A DNA stretch of 64,000 nucleotides from Methanoculleus sp. (GCF_020696975.1 NZ_JAJGBK010000032.1:1-64000), one strand, 5' to 3'. Shown: positions 33,748 through 42,732, counted from the stretch's first letter. Notes: generated by a model not told the origin, from the letters alone. Numbers and translations: made by a program.

Positions 33748-34701
33748 ATGGCAAAAGTAACGATTCTTGGGGCTACAGGGAACGTCGGCATGTTTGCGGC
33801 CCACACCATCTCCGAGATCCCGTACGTCAGCGATATGCTGCTCGTCGGGAGGCCCGGACGCGAAGATTTTCTCGCGGGCTGCTGCCGTGACCTTTCTGAT
33901 TCGTTTGCTGCGCGAGGCACCGATATCCGGCTTTCGCACAGTACCAGTCTATCTGACGCAGAAGACTCGGACATCATCATATGTACGGCAGGAGTGCCCC
34001 GTCGGCCCGGCCAGGACCGGAACGACCTCGCCTTCGAGAACGCCAAGCTCACCGCAGAGACCGCCGAGACCATCGGTCAATCATCGCCCGATGCCCTCCT
34101 CTTCATCATAACAAACCCCGTCGACGTCATGACCGCCGTCGCCCTGAAGTATTCGGGGCTCAAGCCGCGGCAGGTCTTCGGCCTCGGGACGCACCTTGAC
34201 TCGATGCGCTTAAAATCCCTCATCGCGCGCTACTTCCGGGTCCACGTCAGCGAGGTGCATACCCGTATCATCGGCGAGCACGGCGAGAGCATGGTCCCGC
34301 TCTGGTCGGCGACGACGATCGGCGGCATCCGGATCAGCAACCTGCCTACCTTCTCGGGCCTGCCCGTGCAGGAGATGATCGATACCGTCAGGACAAGCGG
34401 CCAGGCGATCATCAGGGATAAGGGTGCTACCGTCTACGGACCGGGGGAAGCGATTGGAACCCTTGTCAGGACGATTCTCGGGAACGAGAACAGGATCCTC
34501 ACCGTCTCCAGTTACATCAAGAGCGAGGTCAACGGGATTGGCGACGTCTGCATCGGCGTGCCCGCCCGCATCAACCGTGACGGCGTCTTTCCGGTTCCGA
34601 TCAGCCTTGAAGAGGACGAGATCATGGGGTTCGGGAGATCAGTCGCCAAGATCCAGAGGATCACCGCTGAAGTGATGGAGCGGCTGGAAGAGAGCCGGTA
34701 G
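33748..34701 (+). CDS. mdh: Malate dehydrogenase (LDH/MDH superfamily)
   Basis: 317 residues from ATG 33748; the frame continues upstream but only through the SRP RNA. NAD(P) Rossmann motif ILGATGNVGMFAA. Substrate loop AGVPRRPGQDRNDL with the binding Arg residues, TNPVDVMTAV, and the catalytic His in RIIGEHGESMVPLWS. Arg at the first substrate position fits malate rather than lactate. It makes oxaloacetate/malate interconversion for the partial TCA cycle. It begins only 13 bases after the inferred SRP RNA end, so it may lack an independent promoter. Confidence 0.85.
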   Translation: MAKVTILGATGNVGMFAAHTISEIPYVSDMLLVGRPGREDFLAGCCRDLSDSFAARGTDIRLSHSTSLSDAEDSDIIICTAGVPRRPGQDRNDLAFENAKLTAETAETIGQSSPDALLFIITNPVDVMTAVALKYSGLKPRQVFGLGTHLDSMRLKSLIARYFRVHVSEVHTRIIGEHGESMVPLWSATTIGGIRISNLPTFSGLPVQEMIDTVRTSGQAIIRDKGATVYGPGEAIGTLVRTILGNENRILTVSSYIKSEVNGIGDVCIGVPARINRDGVFPVPISLEEDEIMGFGRSVAKIQRITAEVMERLEESR

Positions 34702-34726
34702 AGCGAAAAAAGGTATGGGAATCCGC

Positions 34727-34981
34727 CTATACGAGGGTGGATTCGATGATCTCTGCGCTGCCGACGCCTTCAAGGCCCTGGAGCGCTGTCTCGACTTCAT
34801 CGGGAGCCCCGGCTCTGTCGGGGACGACGATGACGGCTTTCAGTGCCACGAGACCAAAGCCGATCGGCTCTTCCCTGATATCGTCGACCGGGACGGCCGC
34901 CTTGATTGCCGCTTTGAGTGCTTCGCGGTCGACGTCGGGGGACTCGGGCATGATCTTCACGATGATGGCTACGTTACCCAT
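34727..34981 (-). CDS. Translation elongation factor aEF-1beta
   Basis: 84 residues, the usual archaeal length. VAIIVKIMPESPDVDREALK and IGFGLVALKAVIVVPD are family hallmarks of the GEF domain that reloads EF-1alpha with GTP; the C-terminus ends in VGSAEIIESTLV. It follows a zinc-finger gene by 3 bases, the conserved archaeal pair. Confidence 0.9.
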   Translation of the reverse strand: MGNVAIIVKIMPESPDVDREALKAAIKAAVPVDDIREEPIGFGLVALKAVIVVPDRAGAPDEVETALQGLEGVGSAEIIESTLV

Positions 34982-34984
34982 GGT

Positions 34985-35149
34985 TTATGGCCCCTGGAAC
35001 CCGCACTTCGGGCAGGTATATCCTATGCTCTGCTCCCTGCACCGGTAGCACCTGTTGATCTCGTGCGCGCAGACCGGGCACGGGAACCCGGTTGAGCCTT
35101 CCTCGGCCAGTGTGGCGTTGCAGGAGGTACATCGCTCTCTTGCTGTCAT
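34985..35149 (-). CDS. HVO_2753-type double zinc-finger protein
   Basis: 54 residues, too short for a length-filtered gene search but clear from ATG 35149. Four Cys pairs: CTSCNA, CPVCAHE, CYRCRE and CPKCGFQGP (two CPxCG-like ribbons). This is the small zinc-finger protein that sits next to aEF-1beta across archaea (HVO_2753 family). The gap to the aEF-1beta start is 3 bases, so they are co-transcribed. Probably binds RNA or the translation machinery (inference). Confidence 0.85.
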   Translation of the reverse strand: MTARERCTSCNATLAEEGSTGFPCPVCAHEINRCYRCREQSIGYTCPKCGFQGP

Positions 35150-35194
35150 TATCAATTCCTCGAAAGTTAACCTATCATATCTCCCTCGCAGCAG

Positions 35195-35797
35195 TTAAAA
35201 TCTCGGATCGACGAGAGTCCCGATGACCGGCTCATCCCGGAGGGCTGCACGGACACGGTCGTCGTGCCTGCCGTTCACCACCCGGGCCCGGAGACCGTGA
35301 TCGAAGACAAACCGGACAAACGCGGGATCGACCTCGTCGGAGATGAGATCGGGGTCCGCGACGCGGGAGAGGAGTCTCCGATGGTGATGGATGCCGTCGA
35401 CCGACTTTAAGAGGAGGAGATCGAGGGAGAGTTCCTTCGCGACCCAGGCGGCGATGGTGTCGGAGGTGACGTTCCAGGAGTGCGGGAGGGGGTCGGCCCG
35501 CCGGAGGGCGCAGTAGGGGAGGAGGACCGTCACTTCCGCCGGAAGCGCGGGTCCGCTGACCGACGGGACCCCGTGCGAGGCGATGTACCACCCAAACTGC
35601 TCCATGCCGGCGATCGCCATCCAGTGGCCGGCGGTATCGGAGACGTTGAGGCGCCGGACGAGGTCGGCGAACTTCCCGCCGCCGGGGACGATCAGGACCG
35701 GGCGGCCGACCTCCCGAAAGATGCCGAGCAGTGACGCCGTCCGGTCAAAGAGGCTTCCGCCCACCTTGACGACCAGCGGGGGTGCAGGTGAAGTCAT
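35195..35797 (-). CDS. Amino-acid kinase family protein, MfnE-like
   Basis: 200 residues. Amino-acid kinase signatures are VVKVGGSLFD, VLIVPGGGKFADLVR, and the nucleotide region NVTSDTIAAWVAKEL and LLLLKSVDGI. The length and plan fit MfnE, the kinase of the furan-methyl phosphate intermediate in methanofuran synthesis in methanogens, rather than uridylate or aspartate kinases. I leave the symbol blank because the separation rests on length and context only. Confidence 0.65.
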   Translation of the reverse strand: MTSPAPPLVVKVGGSLFDRTASLLGIFREVGRPVLIVPGGGKFADLVRRLNVSDTAGHWMAIAGMEQFGWYIASHGVPSVSGPALPAEVTVLLPYCALRRADPLPHSWNVTSDTIAAWVAKELSLDLLLLKSVDGIHHHRRLLSRVADPDLISDEVDPAFVRFVFDHGLRARVVNGRHDDRVRAALRDEPVIGTLVDPRF

Positions 35798-35837
35798 ATC
35801 GCTCTGCTATTAAACCGGGGGATACATAACCCTGCGT

Positions 35838-37514
35838 ATGCGCCGGATCGCCGTGGCCGTCATCCTTCTCTGCCTCCTTGCCGGGACGACCGGCGGGATC
35901 CGGATCGTCGAGTTCTGTCCGGACCCCTACCTCCCCGGCGATCTTGACGAGTACCTGGTGATCGAGGGGACGGGGGTGCTCGACGGATACGCCTTCTCGG
36001 ACGGAGAGGGCGGATTCCGGTTCCCATCGGGGACGCGGATCGACGGGCGGCTGGTGGTCGCGAGGAGCGGGCCGGCCTTCGAGCAGACCCACGGCTACCC
36101 GCCCGACTTCGAGATCGAGGGGCGGACCCCGGCCGTCCCGGACGTGATCCCGGGCGGAAACCTCCTGATGGCGAACCGGGCCGACGAACTCCTTATCTAC
36201 CGGGGGACGACGCTCGTCCAGAAGGTCGCCTGGCCCGCCGACGTCCATCCGCGGGAAGGGCAGATCCACTACCTCGAGGACGGCGCCTGGGACCCGCGCC
36301 CGCTCGCCATCGGCCAGTCCCGTTTCGGTCCCGCGACCTACCAGGACGTCGCCGTGACCGCGTTCGTCGCGCCGGACTGCTCGCAGGAGGTCTTTCTTGC
36401 GGCCGTCGCGGGCGCAGAGCGCGAGATCCTCGCAAACGTCTACGAGTTCACCGACCCGGACCTCGCGGAGGCGCTCATCAGCGCCCGGGAACGGGGCGTT
36501 GCCGTGACCGTCCTCCTCGAGGGCGGTCCGGTCGGCGGCGTCCCGGCCGAAGAGCGGGCGATCGCGGGCGCGCTCAACCGGAGCGGGATCGCCGTCCTCT
36601 CGATGGAGACGACCGATGCCGCCCACGCAAAGTACCGCTACGACCACGCGAAGTACATCGTCATCGACGCCGAGACGGTCCTTCTCGGGAGCGAGAACTT
36701 CAAGCCCGGCGGCTACCCCGCGCCGGGGCTGCAGGGCAACCGCGGGTGGGGGCTCGTTCTTGAGGATACCGGGCTTGCGGCCTACTTCCGGGAGGTCTTC
36801 CTCTTCGATGCCGCAGGCGAAGATATCGTCCCGTTCGAAGGGACGGCGGCCGAACTCAGCACGCCCTGGGCTCCCGCCTACACTGTGGAGTTCGCCCCCT
36901 GCCGCGCGGAGGGTGCGCGGGTGACCCCGGTCCTCTCTCCCGACACGAGCGCGCTCATCCTCGAACTGATCGAGGGAGCGGAGGAGAGCATCGTTATCGA
37001 GCAGGCCTACATAACAAACGAGACCGGCGACCTCCTCAACCCCTACCTTGCGGCCGCAATCAACGCCTCCCGCCGGGGGGTCGCGGTCAGGGTCCTCCTT
37101 GACTCCGTCTGGTTCAACACCGAGGACGATGCCGACAACGACGAGATGGTCGCGGTTATCAACCGGATCGCCGCGGCCGAAGGGCTGCCGCTCGAGGCAC
37201 GGCTCGCGGACCTTGAGGCGAACAACCTCGCTAAGATCCACAACAAGGGTGTCGTCGTCGACGGCCGCGCGGTCCTCGTCAGCAGCATCAACTGGAACGC
37301 CAACTCACCGGCGTTCAACCGGGAAGCGGGCGTGATCGTCGAGCACCCCGAGATCGCGGCCTACTATGCCCGGGTATTCTCGGACGACTGGGACGCTGCA
37401 GAAGAGAGGGAGGGGGAGGGTGCCCCGGGACCGGACCGGCTCAAGGCCGTCGCGGCGGCCTGTATCCTCGCCGGACTTCTCGGGCTCTACATCTACCGGC
37501 GGCGGCGCACGTAA
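35838..37514 (+). CDS. Exported phospholipase D-like protein with lamin-tail-like domain
   Basis: 558 residues. Signal peptide residues 1-19, then a beta-rich domain (RIVEFCPDPYLPGDLDEYLVIEG) resembling the lamin-tail domain. Two PLD modules follow: HKD 1 is DHAKYIVIDAETVLLGSEN and HKD 2 is IHNKGVVVDGRAVLVSSIN. A C-terminal helix (VAAACILAGLLGLYIY) ends in RRRRT. It would be a membrane-anchored hydrolase facing outside. PLD proteins act on phospholipids or nucleic acids; DNA processing in the extracellular space is one possibility. Confidence 0.8.
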   Translation: MRRIAVAVILLCLLAGTTGGIRIVEFCPDPYLPGDLDEYLVIEGTGVLDGYAFSDGEGGFRFPSGTRIDGRLVVARSGPAFEQTHGYPPDFEIEGRTPAVPDVIPGGNLLMANRADELLIYRGTTLVQKVAWPADVHPREGQIHYLEDGAWDPRPLAIGQSRFGPATYQDVAVTAFVAPDCSQEVFLAAVAGAEREILANVYEFTDPDLAEALISARERGVAVTVLLEGGPVGGVPAEERAIAGALNRSGIAVLSMETTDAAHAKYRYDHAKYIVIDAETVLLGSENFKPGGYPAPGLQGNRGWGLVLEDTGLAAYFREVFLFDAAGEDIVPFEGTAAELSTPWAPAYTVEFAPCRAEGARVTPVLSPDTSALILELIEGAEESIVIEQAYITNETGDLLNPYLAAAINASRRGVAVRVLLDSVWFNTEDDADNDEMVAVINRIAAAEGLPLEARLADLEANNLAKIHNKGVVVDGRAVLVSSINWNANSPAFNREAGVIVEHPEIAAYYARVFSDDWDAAEEREGEGAPGPDRLKAVAAACILAGLLGLYIYRRRRT

Positions 37515-37518
37515 CGCC

Positions 37519-37836
37519 TCACCGGCGGTCGGGGAGATCGGCCGAGCGGCAGACGTCGCAGATGGTGATCGTCCCTTCGCCCGAGGCGACGGCGGAGACC
37601 CAGCGCTCGATGACCCGGTCAAGGTCGTCAGGAAGGTCCTGCCGGGTAAACCCGCGTTTCCGGCTCATGTACTGGGATATTGCGGCCCTGCTGATCCCGA
37701 GGCGTTTGGAGACCTCGCTCTGGGTGATCCCGCGCTCGTTCACCAGCCGGTAGACCATCTCGGCGCGCATCCGGGGGAGGAGGAGCCGGGCGAGGTTGTC
37801 GCACCGCATGATGTCGCAGGAGAACGGCTCGGTCAT
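37519..37836 (-). CDS. XRE-type HTH regulator with terminal Cys pairs
   Basis: 105 residues. HTH signature is ITQSEVSKRLGISRAAISQY at about residues 36-56. Cys residues cluster at both ends (SCDIMRC near the start and ICDVC near the end), a possible Fe-S or zinc site and hence a sensor. It overlaps the winged-helix gene by an ATGA junction, so the two regulators are translationally coupled. Confidence 0.75.
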   Translation of the reverse strand: MTEPFSCDIMRCDNLARLLLPRMRAEMVYRLVNERGITQSEVSKRLGISRAAISQYMSRKRGFTRQDLPDDLDRVIERWVSAVASGEGTITICDVCRSADLPDRR

Positions 37837-38066
37837 TGCGCAGACACCATCTGGGAGTCTTTGTACTCGTAGAGGATCTGCCGGGCATCCCTGAAGTTGA
37901 ACTTCTCCACGATCATATCGTTATCTTTGAGCCTCTTTAAGGCGTAGCGGACGGTGCGGGGGGCCAGGCTGCTGAGACGGACGAGCTCCTTGTGGGTCAG
38001 GGCGCCCCCGTCCTCTAACAGCAGGAGGATCTTTCTCGACGACGGGGGAAGGTTCACATCATCCAT
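37833..38066 (-). CDS. Small winged-helix regulator
   Basis: 77 residues. LLLEDGGALTHKELVRLSSL and APRTVRYALKRLKDNDMIVE form a wHTH typical of MarR/ArsR-type archaeal regulators. First gene of a two-regulator operon. The 70-bp region upstream, shared with the divergent OB-fold gene, contains GTTAACGCTGTTAAC, an obvious inverted repeat (GTTAA...TTAAC) that could be its operator. Confidence 0.75.
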   Translation of the reverse strand: MDDVNLPPSSRKILLLLEDGGALTHKELVRLSSLAPRTVRYALKRLKDNDMIVEKFNFRDARQILYEYKDSQMVSAQ

Positions 38067-38077
38067 GCAGCATAGTT

Positions 38078-38090
38078 AACGCTGTTAACA
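38078..38090. promoter_or_regulatory. Inverted repeat GTTAAC-n-GTTAAC between divergent genes
   Basis: AGTTAACGCTGTTAAC contains two copies of the palindrome GTTAAC four bases apart, 10-25 bases upstream of the winged-helix start and within the divergent promoter region. A plausible autoregulatory operator. Confidence 0.4.
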
Positions 38091-38136
38091 TATCAAACTG
38101 ACGGATGTTATAACCCCGTGAGCCCATAAGGTAACT

Positions 38137-38502
38137 ATGCTGGAACGGGAGGAGAAAACAGCCCTTGCGATGCTTGTATGCGTCGTCGGGATCGTGCTTG
38201 CCGCGCACCTCCTCTTCGGCGCCGTCGGCCGGCCGCTCGTCGCGGAGCCCTACTCGATAGACGTCCCCGACGGAGCGCTGGTCCTCCTTGAGGGGAGGAT
38301 CGAGGAGGTCAGAGCGACATCGACCGGCGGGCACCTTATCCTCGACGTCAACGGCACGACCGTCTTTCTGCCGCAGAACGTGGCGGGCGCACTCGAACTC
38401 CACGAGAACAGGAGCGTCTCGCTCTACGGGGTGGTGCAGACCTACCGCGGGACGCGGGAGGTGCTGGTCTCCTCCGCCGCGGATATCCAGGTGCACGAGT
38501 GA
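38137..38502 (+). CDS. Membrane-anchored OB-fold-like protein
   Basis: 121 residues. An N-terminal helix (ALAMLVCVVGIVLAAHLLFG) anchors a beta-barrel-like domain (LVLLEGRIEEVRATSTGGHL, VFLPQNVAGALEL and VSLYGVVQTYRGTREVLV) that has the order of strands of OB-fold/BOF-type domains. Outside-facing topology is expected. It is divergent from the two regulators and could be their target. Confidence 0.65.
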   Translation: MLEREEKTALAMLVCVVGIVLAAHLLFGAVGRPLVAEPYSIDVPDGALVLLEGRIEEVRATSTGGHLILDVNGTTVFLPQNVAGALELHENRSVSLYGVVQTYRGTREVLVSSAADIQVHE

Positions 38503-38503
38503 G

Positions 38504-38716
38504 TTACTTCGTCTTCGTGTAGAAGATATCGGCGCTGTCGCCGTCCCCAAACCGGGGCCGCCCCTGCCGGGGCTTGACGAGGTTCTTCTCTGTTGCGGTA
38601 CCCGGTCCGGGCTCACGGGAGGCGGCTGCCGGGATATCGTCGGGTCGCTTCTTTCGTCCTCCCTCAACACCAGTCCCTGAAGAGAGGGCTCCGTCATTGA
38701 TCCGCACGCTCGGCAT
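38504..38716 (-). CDS. Small hypothetical protein
   Basis: 70 residues from ATG 38716 (MPSVRINDGALSSGTGVEGG), basic and Gly/Pro-rich, ending FGDGDSADIFYTKTK. CATATACC lies about 25 bases upstream of the ATG, fitting a leaderless transcript. The protein-like C-terminus and its promoter support it, but I know no family. Confidence 0.45.
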   Translation of the reverse strand: MPSVRINDGALSSGTGVEGGRKKRPDDIPAAASREPGPGTATEKNLVKPRQGRPRFGDGDSADIFYTKTK

Positions 38717-38977
38717 ACAGGAGAATCGTCCCCGGGGTATATGACACCTTGGATCCGTCCTGCCGGGCGATGGTGGCCGTTCCGGGAGAACGGCGTTCAC
38801 CGGGGGAAGAGATCCGGAAAGGATTAGTCTTTCGCAGCAGAACTATAGTTCATCGCGAAAGCAGCAGTAATCCGGGGAGAGAAGGCCGGTGAGGCGGCGG
38901 ACCGGAGCGGCACGGAGGACTACCCGCTCTCCGCCGTCCCGCAAGGAGCCCGGCAGGGGTTCTGGCCGATCGCCCTG

Positions 38978-40126
38978 GTGCTGCTCGGGTTCACGTTCTT
39001 CTCCGCAACGATCTGGGGCGGCGCGAGGATCGGGGTTGCGTTCCGGCTCTGGCCCGACCTGGTCCTGATCATCCTCTCCGGGAGTGCGATCCTCGCGCTC
39101 TACGTCGCCGGCCTCGGCTACGTCGGCTACAAGAGCGGTCTCTCCACCGTCCTCTCCGCCCGGTTCGCCTTCGGGGATATCGGGAGCCGGTGGTCCGACG
39201 CCATCCTCGGGCTCACCCAGATCGGGTGGTATGCCTGGGGGACCGCGACGATCGCGATCGTCCTCGACCGTCTCCTGGATCTCGATGCGGGGCTGCAGGC
39301 ACCCCTGATGATCGTCTTCGGCCTCGGCTTCTGCCTGACGGCCTGCGTCGGCTGCCGGGGGCTCGCCGCCCTCTCCCGGGTCGCGGTCCCGGCGATGCTC
39401 CTCCTCATCACCGTAAGCGGTGCGGTCGCCCTGGAGGACGCAGGAAACGGCCTCCTCGCCCCGGCGGCGGCGGGCACACTCACGCTCCCCGAAGCCCTCA
39501 CCATCGTCGTCGGGACGTTTGTCTCCGGCGGGACCCAGGTCGCCAACTGGACCCGGTTCTCCGGGTCGGCCCGGGCCGCCGTCGGCTCCACGCTCCTTGC
39601 GTTCTTCCTCGGGAACGGGTTGATGATCGCCGCCGGGGCCGTCGGCGCCGCTATCTACGGCCTCTCCGACATCGTCGAGGTCCTGGCGGTCCAGGGTCTC
39701 CTCTCCGCCGGCCTCCTGATGCTCTTCTTAAACATCTGGACGACCCAGGATAACACCATCTATAACTTCTCGGTCGCCGGGTGCCACTTCTGCAGGACCG
39801 AACGCCGGCGGCTGGTCACCTTCGCCGGCGCCGCCGCCGGGACGGTCCTTGCCCTCTGCGGGATGTACGACTGGCTGATCCCCTACATGACCCTCCTCGG
39901 GGTCTTCATCCCCCCGCTCGGCGGGGTGATCATGGCCGACTTCTTCGTCCGCCACCGGGGCCGTTACCCCGCGCTCGGGGAGACGGCCGTCCCCCGGTTC
40001 AACCGGCAGGGGCTCGCCGCCTACGCCGCAGGCTCCCTCGCCGCCCTCGTGGTCCCGGGGATCCCCCCGGTGAACGGGATCGTCGCCGCGTTCCTCGTCT
40101 ACGCCTGCCTCGACCGGCTCACATAA
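38978..40126 (+). CDS. Cytosine permease-like NCS1 transporter (start unclear)
   Basis: At least 382 residues with about 12 membrane helices. The N-terminal family signature EDYPLSAVPQGARQGFWPIA lies upstream of the first in-frame GTG at 38978, in frame back to a TAG at 38846, but no ATG, GTG or TTG occurs there. Downstream features are [30 protein letters not shown] and [14 protein letters not shown] (CodB-like). So either an unusual start (for example ATC 38852) is used, or a start plus frameshift near GTG 38889 was lost. Probably imports cytosine or a related base. Confidence 0.75.
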   Translation: MLLGFTFFSATIWGGARIGVAFRLWPDLVLIILSGSAILALYVAGLGYVGYKSGLSTVLSARFAFGDIGSRWSDAILGLTQIGWYAWGTATIAIVLDRLLDLDAGLQAPLMIVFGLGFCLTACVGCRGLAALSRVAVPAMLLLITVSGAVALEDAGNGLLAPAAAGTLTLPEALTIVVGTFVSGGTQVANWTRFSGSARAAVGSTLLAFFLGNGLMIAAGAVGAAIYGLSDIVEVLAVQGLLSAGLLMLFLNIWTTQDNTIYNFSVAGCHFCRTERRRLVTFAGAAAGTVLALCGMYDWLIPYMTLLGVFIPPLGGVIMADFFVRHRGRYPALGETAVPRFNRQGLAAYAAGSLAALVVPGIPPVNGIVAAFLVYACLDRLT

Positions 40127-40613
40127 ACCGCTCGAACCGGTCGCGGGGGACCCGGCAGATCGGGCAGATCTCGGGCGGCTCGTTCCGGGCACAGAGGTAA
40201 CCGCAGACCCGGCACCGCCAGACCGGGAACTTCAGGGACTCCGGGACCGCGGCGTATCCCGCCTTCTGCCGCTCGCGCTCCGCCGGCGGCGGCCGCCGTT
40301 CCGGGACGGGGTCGGGGATGCGGGCCCCGGCCTGCACGTCGGCGGTGACATAGAGGGCGCAGTAGCAGGCGCCGTAATCGGCGAGATCGGGGTCCCGGTA
40401 GTCGCAGGGACAGATGATATCGACATCGTCCTCCCGGTTCCCGGAGGCGAGCCGGCAGGGGCAGGAAATGTAGCCGTAACGCTCCCGGTTCGCGAGCAGA
40501 CCCCGGACGAGACCGCGGGTGAATTCCGGGTCGGGGTTTAAGTGATAGCCGCCGGCCTCCGCCTCAAGATCGAGGTCGCGCATGAACCGGTCGACGTCCG
40601 CCGGTTCAGGCAC
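40119..40613 (-). CDS. Ferredoxin:thioredoxin reductase catalytic subunit fused to rubredoxin
   Basis: 164 residues from GTG 40613, eight bases inside the end of the glutaredoxin gene. The FTR beta signature [31 protein letters not shown] carries the Cys residues of the [4Fe-4S]/disulfide site. The C-terminal ~45 residues form a rubredoxin ([10 protein letters not shown] and [16 protein letters not shown]). It transfers electrons from ferredoxin or rubredoxin to a disulfide partner, most likely the adjacent glutaredoxin (inference from overlap). Confidence 0.85.
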   Translation of the reverse strand: MPEPADVDRFMRDLDLEAEAGGYHLNPDPEFTRGLVRGLLANRERYGYISCPCRLASGNREDDVDIICPCDYRDPDLADYGACYCALYVTADVQAGARIPDPVPERRPPPAERERQKAGYAAVPESLKFPVWRCRVCGYLCARNEPPEICPICRVPRDRFERFM

Positions 40614-40890
40614 CGACCGCCTCCCGGATCTCCTGCTCCCGGAACCCCACGACCACCTTTGCGTCGTCGACGACGACCGTGGGAAACGAGAGCCGCGGGT
40701 TCCAGCGTTCGACCTCCCGGACCACGCGGTCCCGCTCCTCACCCGTGAGCAGGTCCACGTAGACGTACGAGAACCCGACCCCGAGGTCGGTGAGGAGTTC
40801 TTTTGTCCGGGCGCACCAGCCGCAGGTGCTCAGGGCGTAGAGGATCACCCTGCCGCGGTCGACTCCGGGCACGTGCTGCATCGCCATCAT
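40606..40890 (-). CDS. Glutaredoxin/NrdH-like redox protein
   Basis: 94 residues from ATG 40890 ([10 protein letters not shown]); a GTG at 40896 is possible. The thioredoxin fold has active site [13 protein letters not shown], cis-Pro in SFPTVVVDD, and C-terminal [13 protein letters not shown]. Its 3' end overlaps the FTR-rubredoxin gene, so the pair forms a ferredoxin-linked disulfide-reduction unit. Confidence 0.85.
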   Translation of the reverse strand: MMAMQHVPGVDRGRVILYALSTCGWCARTKELLTDLGVGFSYVYVDLLTGEERDRVVREVERWNPRLSFPTVVVDDAKVVVGFREQEIREAVGA

Positions 40891-40941
40891 GATCACCCTG
40901 ACTCCGGGTGCCGGGGATAAGTAGTTTGTCCCGGAGCCGGG

Positions 40942-42585
40942 TCAGGAGGAGGCCGGCCGGAGGAGAAGGAGAAGCCCGGCGCCATCCTCCCGGACCGCGA
41001 GCGACGCCCCCGCGAGCCCGAACTTGCGCCGGTAGAACCGGAGCCTTCTCTCCGAGAGAGGGCCGGGGCGCGGGATCAGAAGCCCGACCGCATCCCCCTC
41101 CCGCCGGAGGGAGAGCCGGATCTCCCGGGCGCCGCCGGCCGCCATATCCTCAAGGGCCCCGACGACCTCGTCGGCGAACCGTTCCCGGTCGACCAGGACC
41201 GGCGGGAGGGAGCCTTCCGTCTCGACAAAGAGGTCGACGCCCTCAAAGAGCGGGAGGTAGGCGAGCCGGGAGGCGAGCTCCGCCTGGTATGCCGCCGGGT
41301 CATCGGCCGCCTCGATGAAGGCCGCATCAGAGAACGGCGGGTTCATGACTCCGGCGACCAGGTCGCAAAGCACCGAAGGGAGGTCGGCGGCAGAGAGGCA
41401 GGCCGTGTCCCGGTAGTCGAAGATCGTATTCATGAAGTCGGTGAGCAGGCGGTCGGCCCGGCGGAGAAGCGACGCATCGACGACGTGGTTGAGCCGGTCG
41501 CCCACGAAATGGGCCTCGACCCGCTGGATAACCTGGACCGCCTTGAGGACGAACTGGACCTCGAGTTTCTTCCCCGCCTGGAACTCATCGGCGAACCGGG
41601 AGAACTCTGCCAGGAACTCGTCGATCCGGTCGGACTCGAGGAGTTCCAGGTAGCGCCGGGCCTCGTCAGCCTCGCCGAGGTCTTCGAGGCGGTAGGCGAG
41701 GGCGTAGAGCCTTCCTGCGATCACCGCAAAGACCCGGTTGGCCTCCAGGAGGAGGTCGACGGCGTGTTCCAGGGAGTCATCGAGCCGCGCCAGGTTGAAG
41801 GTGCCGACACCCGCCATCCTCGCCGCCTCCCCCTCGAGCCGGTCGAGGAGCGCCGGCATCGCCGCGGCCGGGATGCACCGGCCGTGGCCGGGACAGCAGA
41901 GGCTCACGGGTTCGTGGGCGAGGATCCACCGGACCCTTCCTATGGACGCAAGCAGGGCCGCCTGGGACCAGCCAGATATCCCGGCAATCCCGGGGTTCGT
42001 CGAGAAGAGGAAGTCGCCGATGAAGAGGTACTCCCCGAGCCGGATGCAGATGCTGTCGGGCGAGTGCCCCGGGGTGTGGTAGACCGAGAGGCCGTCCCCG
42101 GACCGGAGAGTGACCTCCTGGCGGTAAAGGGCGGTGCCGTCGTCCATCTCCAGGGACTCGCGGTCGTGGGCGGTGAGGAGGGGGAGATTGACCGGGAGCG
42201 GCTCGACCTCCCACCCAAAGAGTTCGGCAATCGTCAGGACAGCGTCGCCGGCCTCGAGCGCCCGGGCGCCCTCCGTCTCCACGGCGACGGTGAGGTCCGG
42301 GAGGGACCGGAACCGCCGGTTTCGGGCAGCCTGGCAGCAATGGTCGATGTGGCAGTGGGTGAGAAAGAGGGTGACCGGGCGCGGGGCCTCCCGGAGGCTC
42401 TCCTCGATGATCGCCATGATCCGGTCCATCTGGCCGGGTTCGGCCCCGGTATCGATGAGCAGGATATCTCCGGGTGTCCGGATTATGTAGGCGTTCGAGC
42501 AGGTGACGTCCGGTTTTCGGAGGAAGGGGTAGATCTCGGCGCCGGCGGTCCCCGGAACCGGCTGCCACTGTTGGTCCTCAAGCAT
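40942..42585 (-). CDS. Metallo-beta-lactamase-fold protein fused to histidine-kinase-like region
   Basis: 547 residues from ATG 42585 (MLEDQQWQPVPG). The MBL motif THCHIDHC (HxHxDH) with a later HTPGHSPD and CCPGHGR lies in the first ~290 residues. After a helical stretch with dimerisation-like helices (about 330-420), the C-terminus (LPPVLVDRERFADEVVGALE, then LRREGDAVGLLI) resembles a degenerate HATPase domain, lacking the normal G1/G2 boxes. No receiver domain is present. Role unknown; perhaps a redox or signalling hydrolase. Confidence 0.6.
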   Translation of the reverse strand: MLEDQQWQPVPGTAGAEIYPFLRKPDVTCSNAYIIRTPGDILLIDTGAEPGQMDRIMAIIEESLREAPRPVTLFLTHCHIDHCCQAARNRRFRSLPDLTVAVETEGARALEAGDAVLTIAELFGWEVEPLPVNLPLLTAHDRESLEMDDGTALYRQEVTLRSGDGLSVYHTPGHSPDSICIRLGEYLFIGDFLFSTNPGIAGISGWSQAALLASIGRVRWILAHEPVSLCCPGHGRCIPAAAMPALLDRLEGEAARMAGVGTFNLARLDDSLEHAVDLLLEANRVFAVIAGRLYALAYRLEDLGEADEARRYLELLESDRIDEFLAEFSRFADEFQAGKKLEVQFVLKAVQVIQRVEAHFVGDRLNHVVDASLLRRADRLLTDFMNTIFDYRDTACLSAADLPSVLCDLVAGVMNPPFSDAAFIEAADDPAAYQAELASRLAYLPLFEGVDLFVETEGSLPPVLVDRERFADEVVGALEDMAAGGAREIRLSLRREGDAVGLLIPRPGPLSERRLRFYRRKFGLAGASLAVREDGAGLLLLLRPASS

Positions 42586-42732
42586 TCTCTGCACCAGGGA
42601 GCATTTGATAGACCAGTGTTGCATCAGGGAGAAGAAAAATGGTTTCTCCGGGAACGGGATCGTCCGGCCGGACGGCCGGGTTCGGATACCCTTATCTCAC
42701 CGCGGGAGAAGGGGGGGTGCGGTGAGAAGAGG

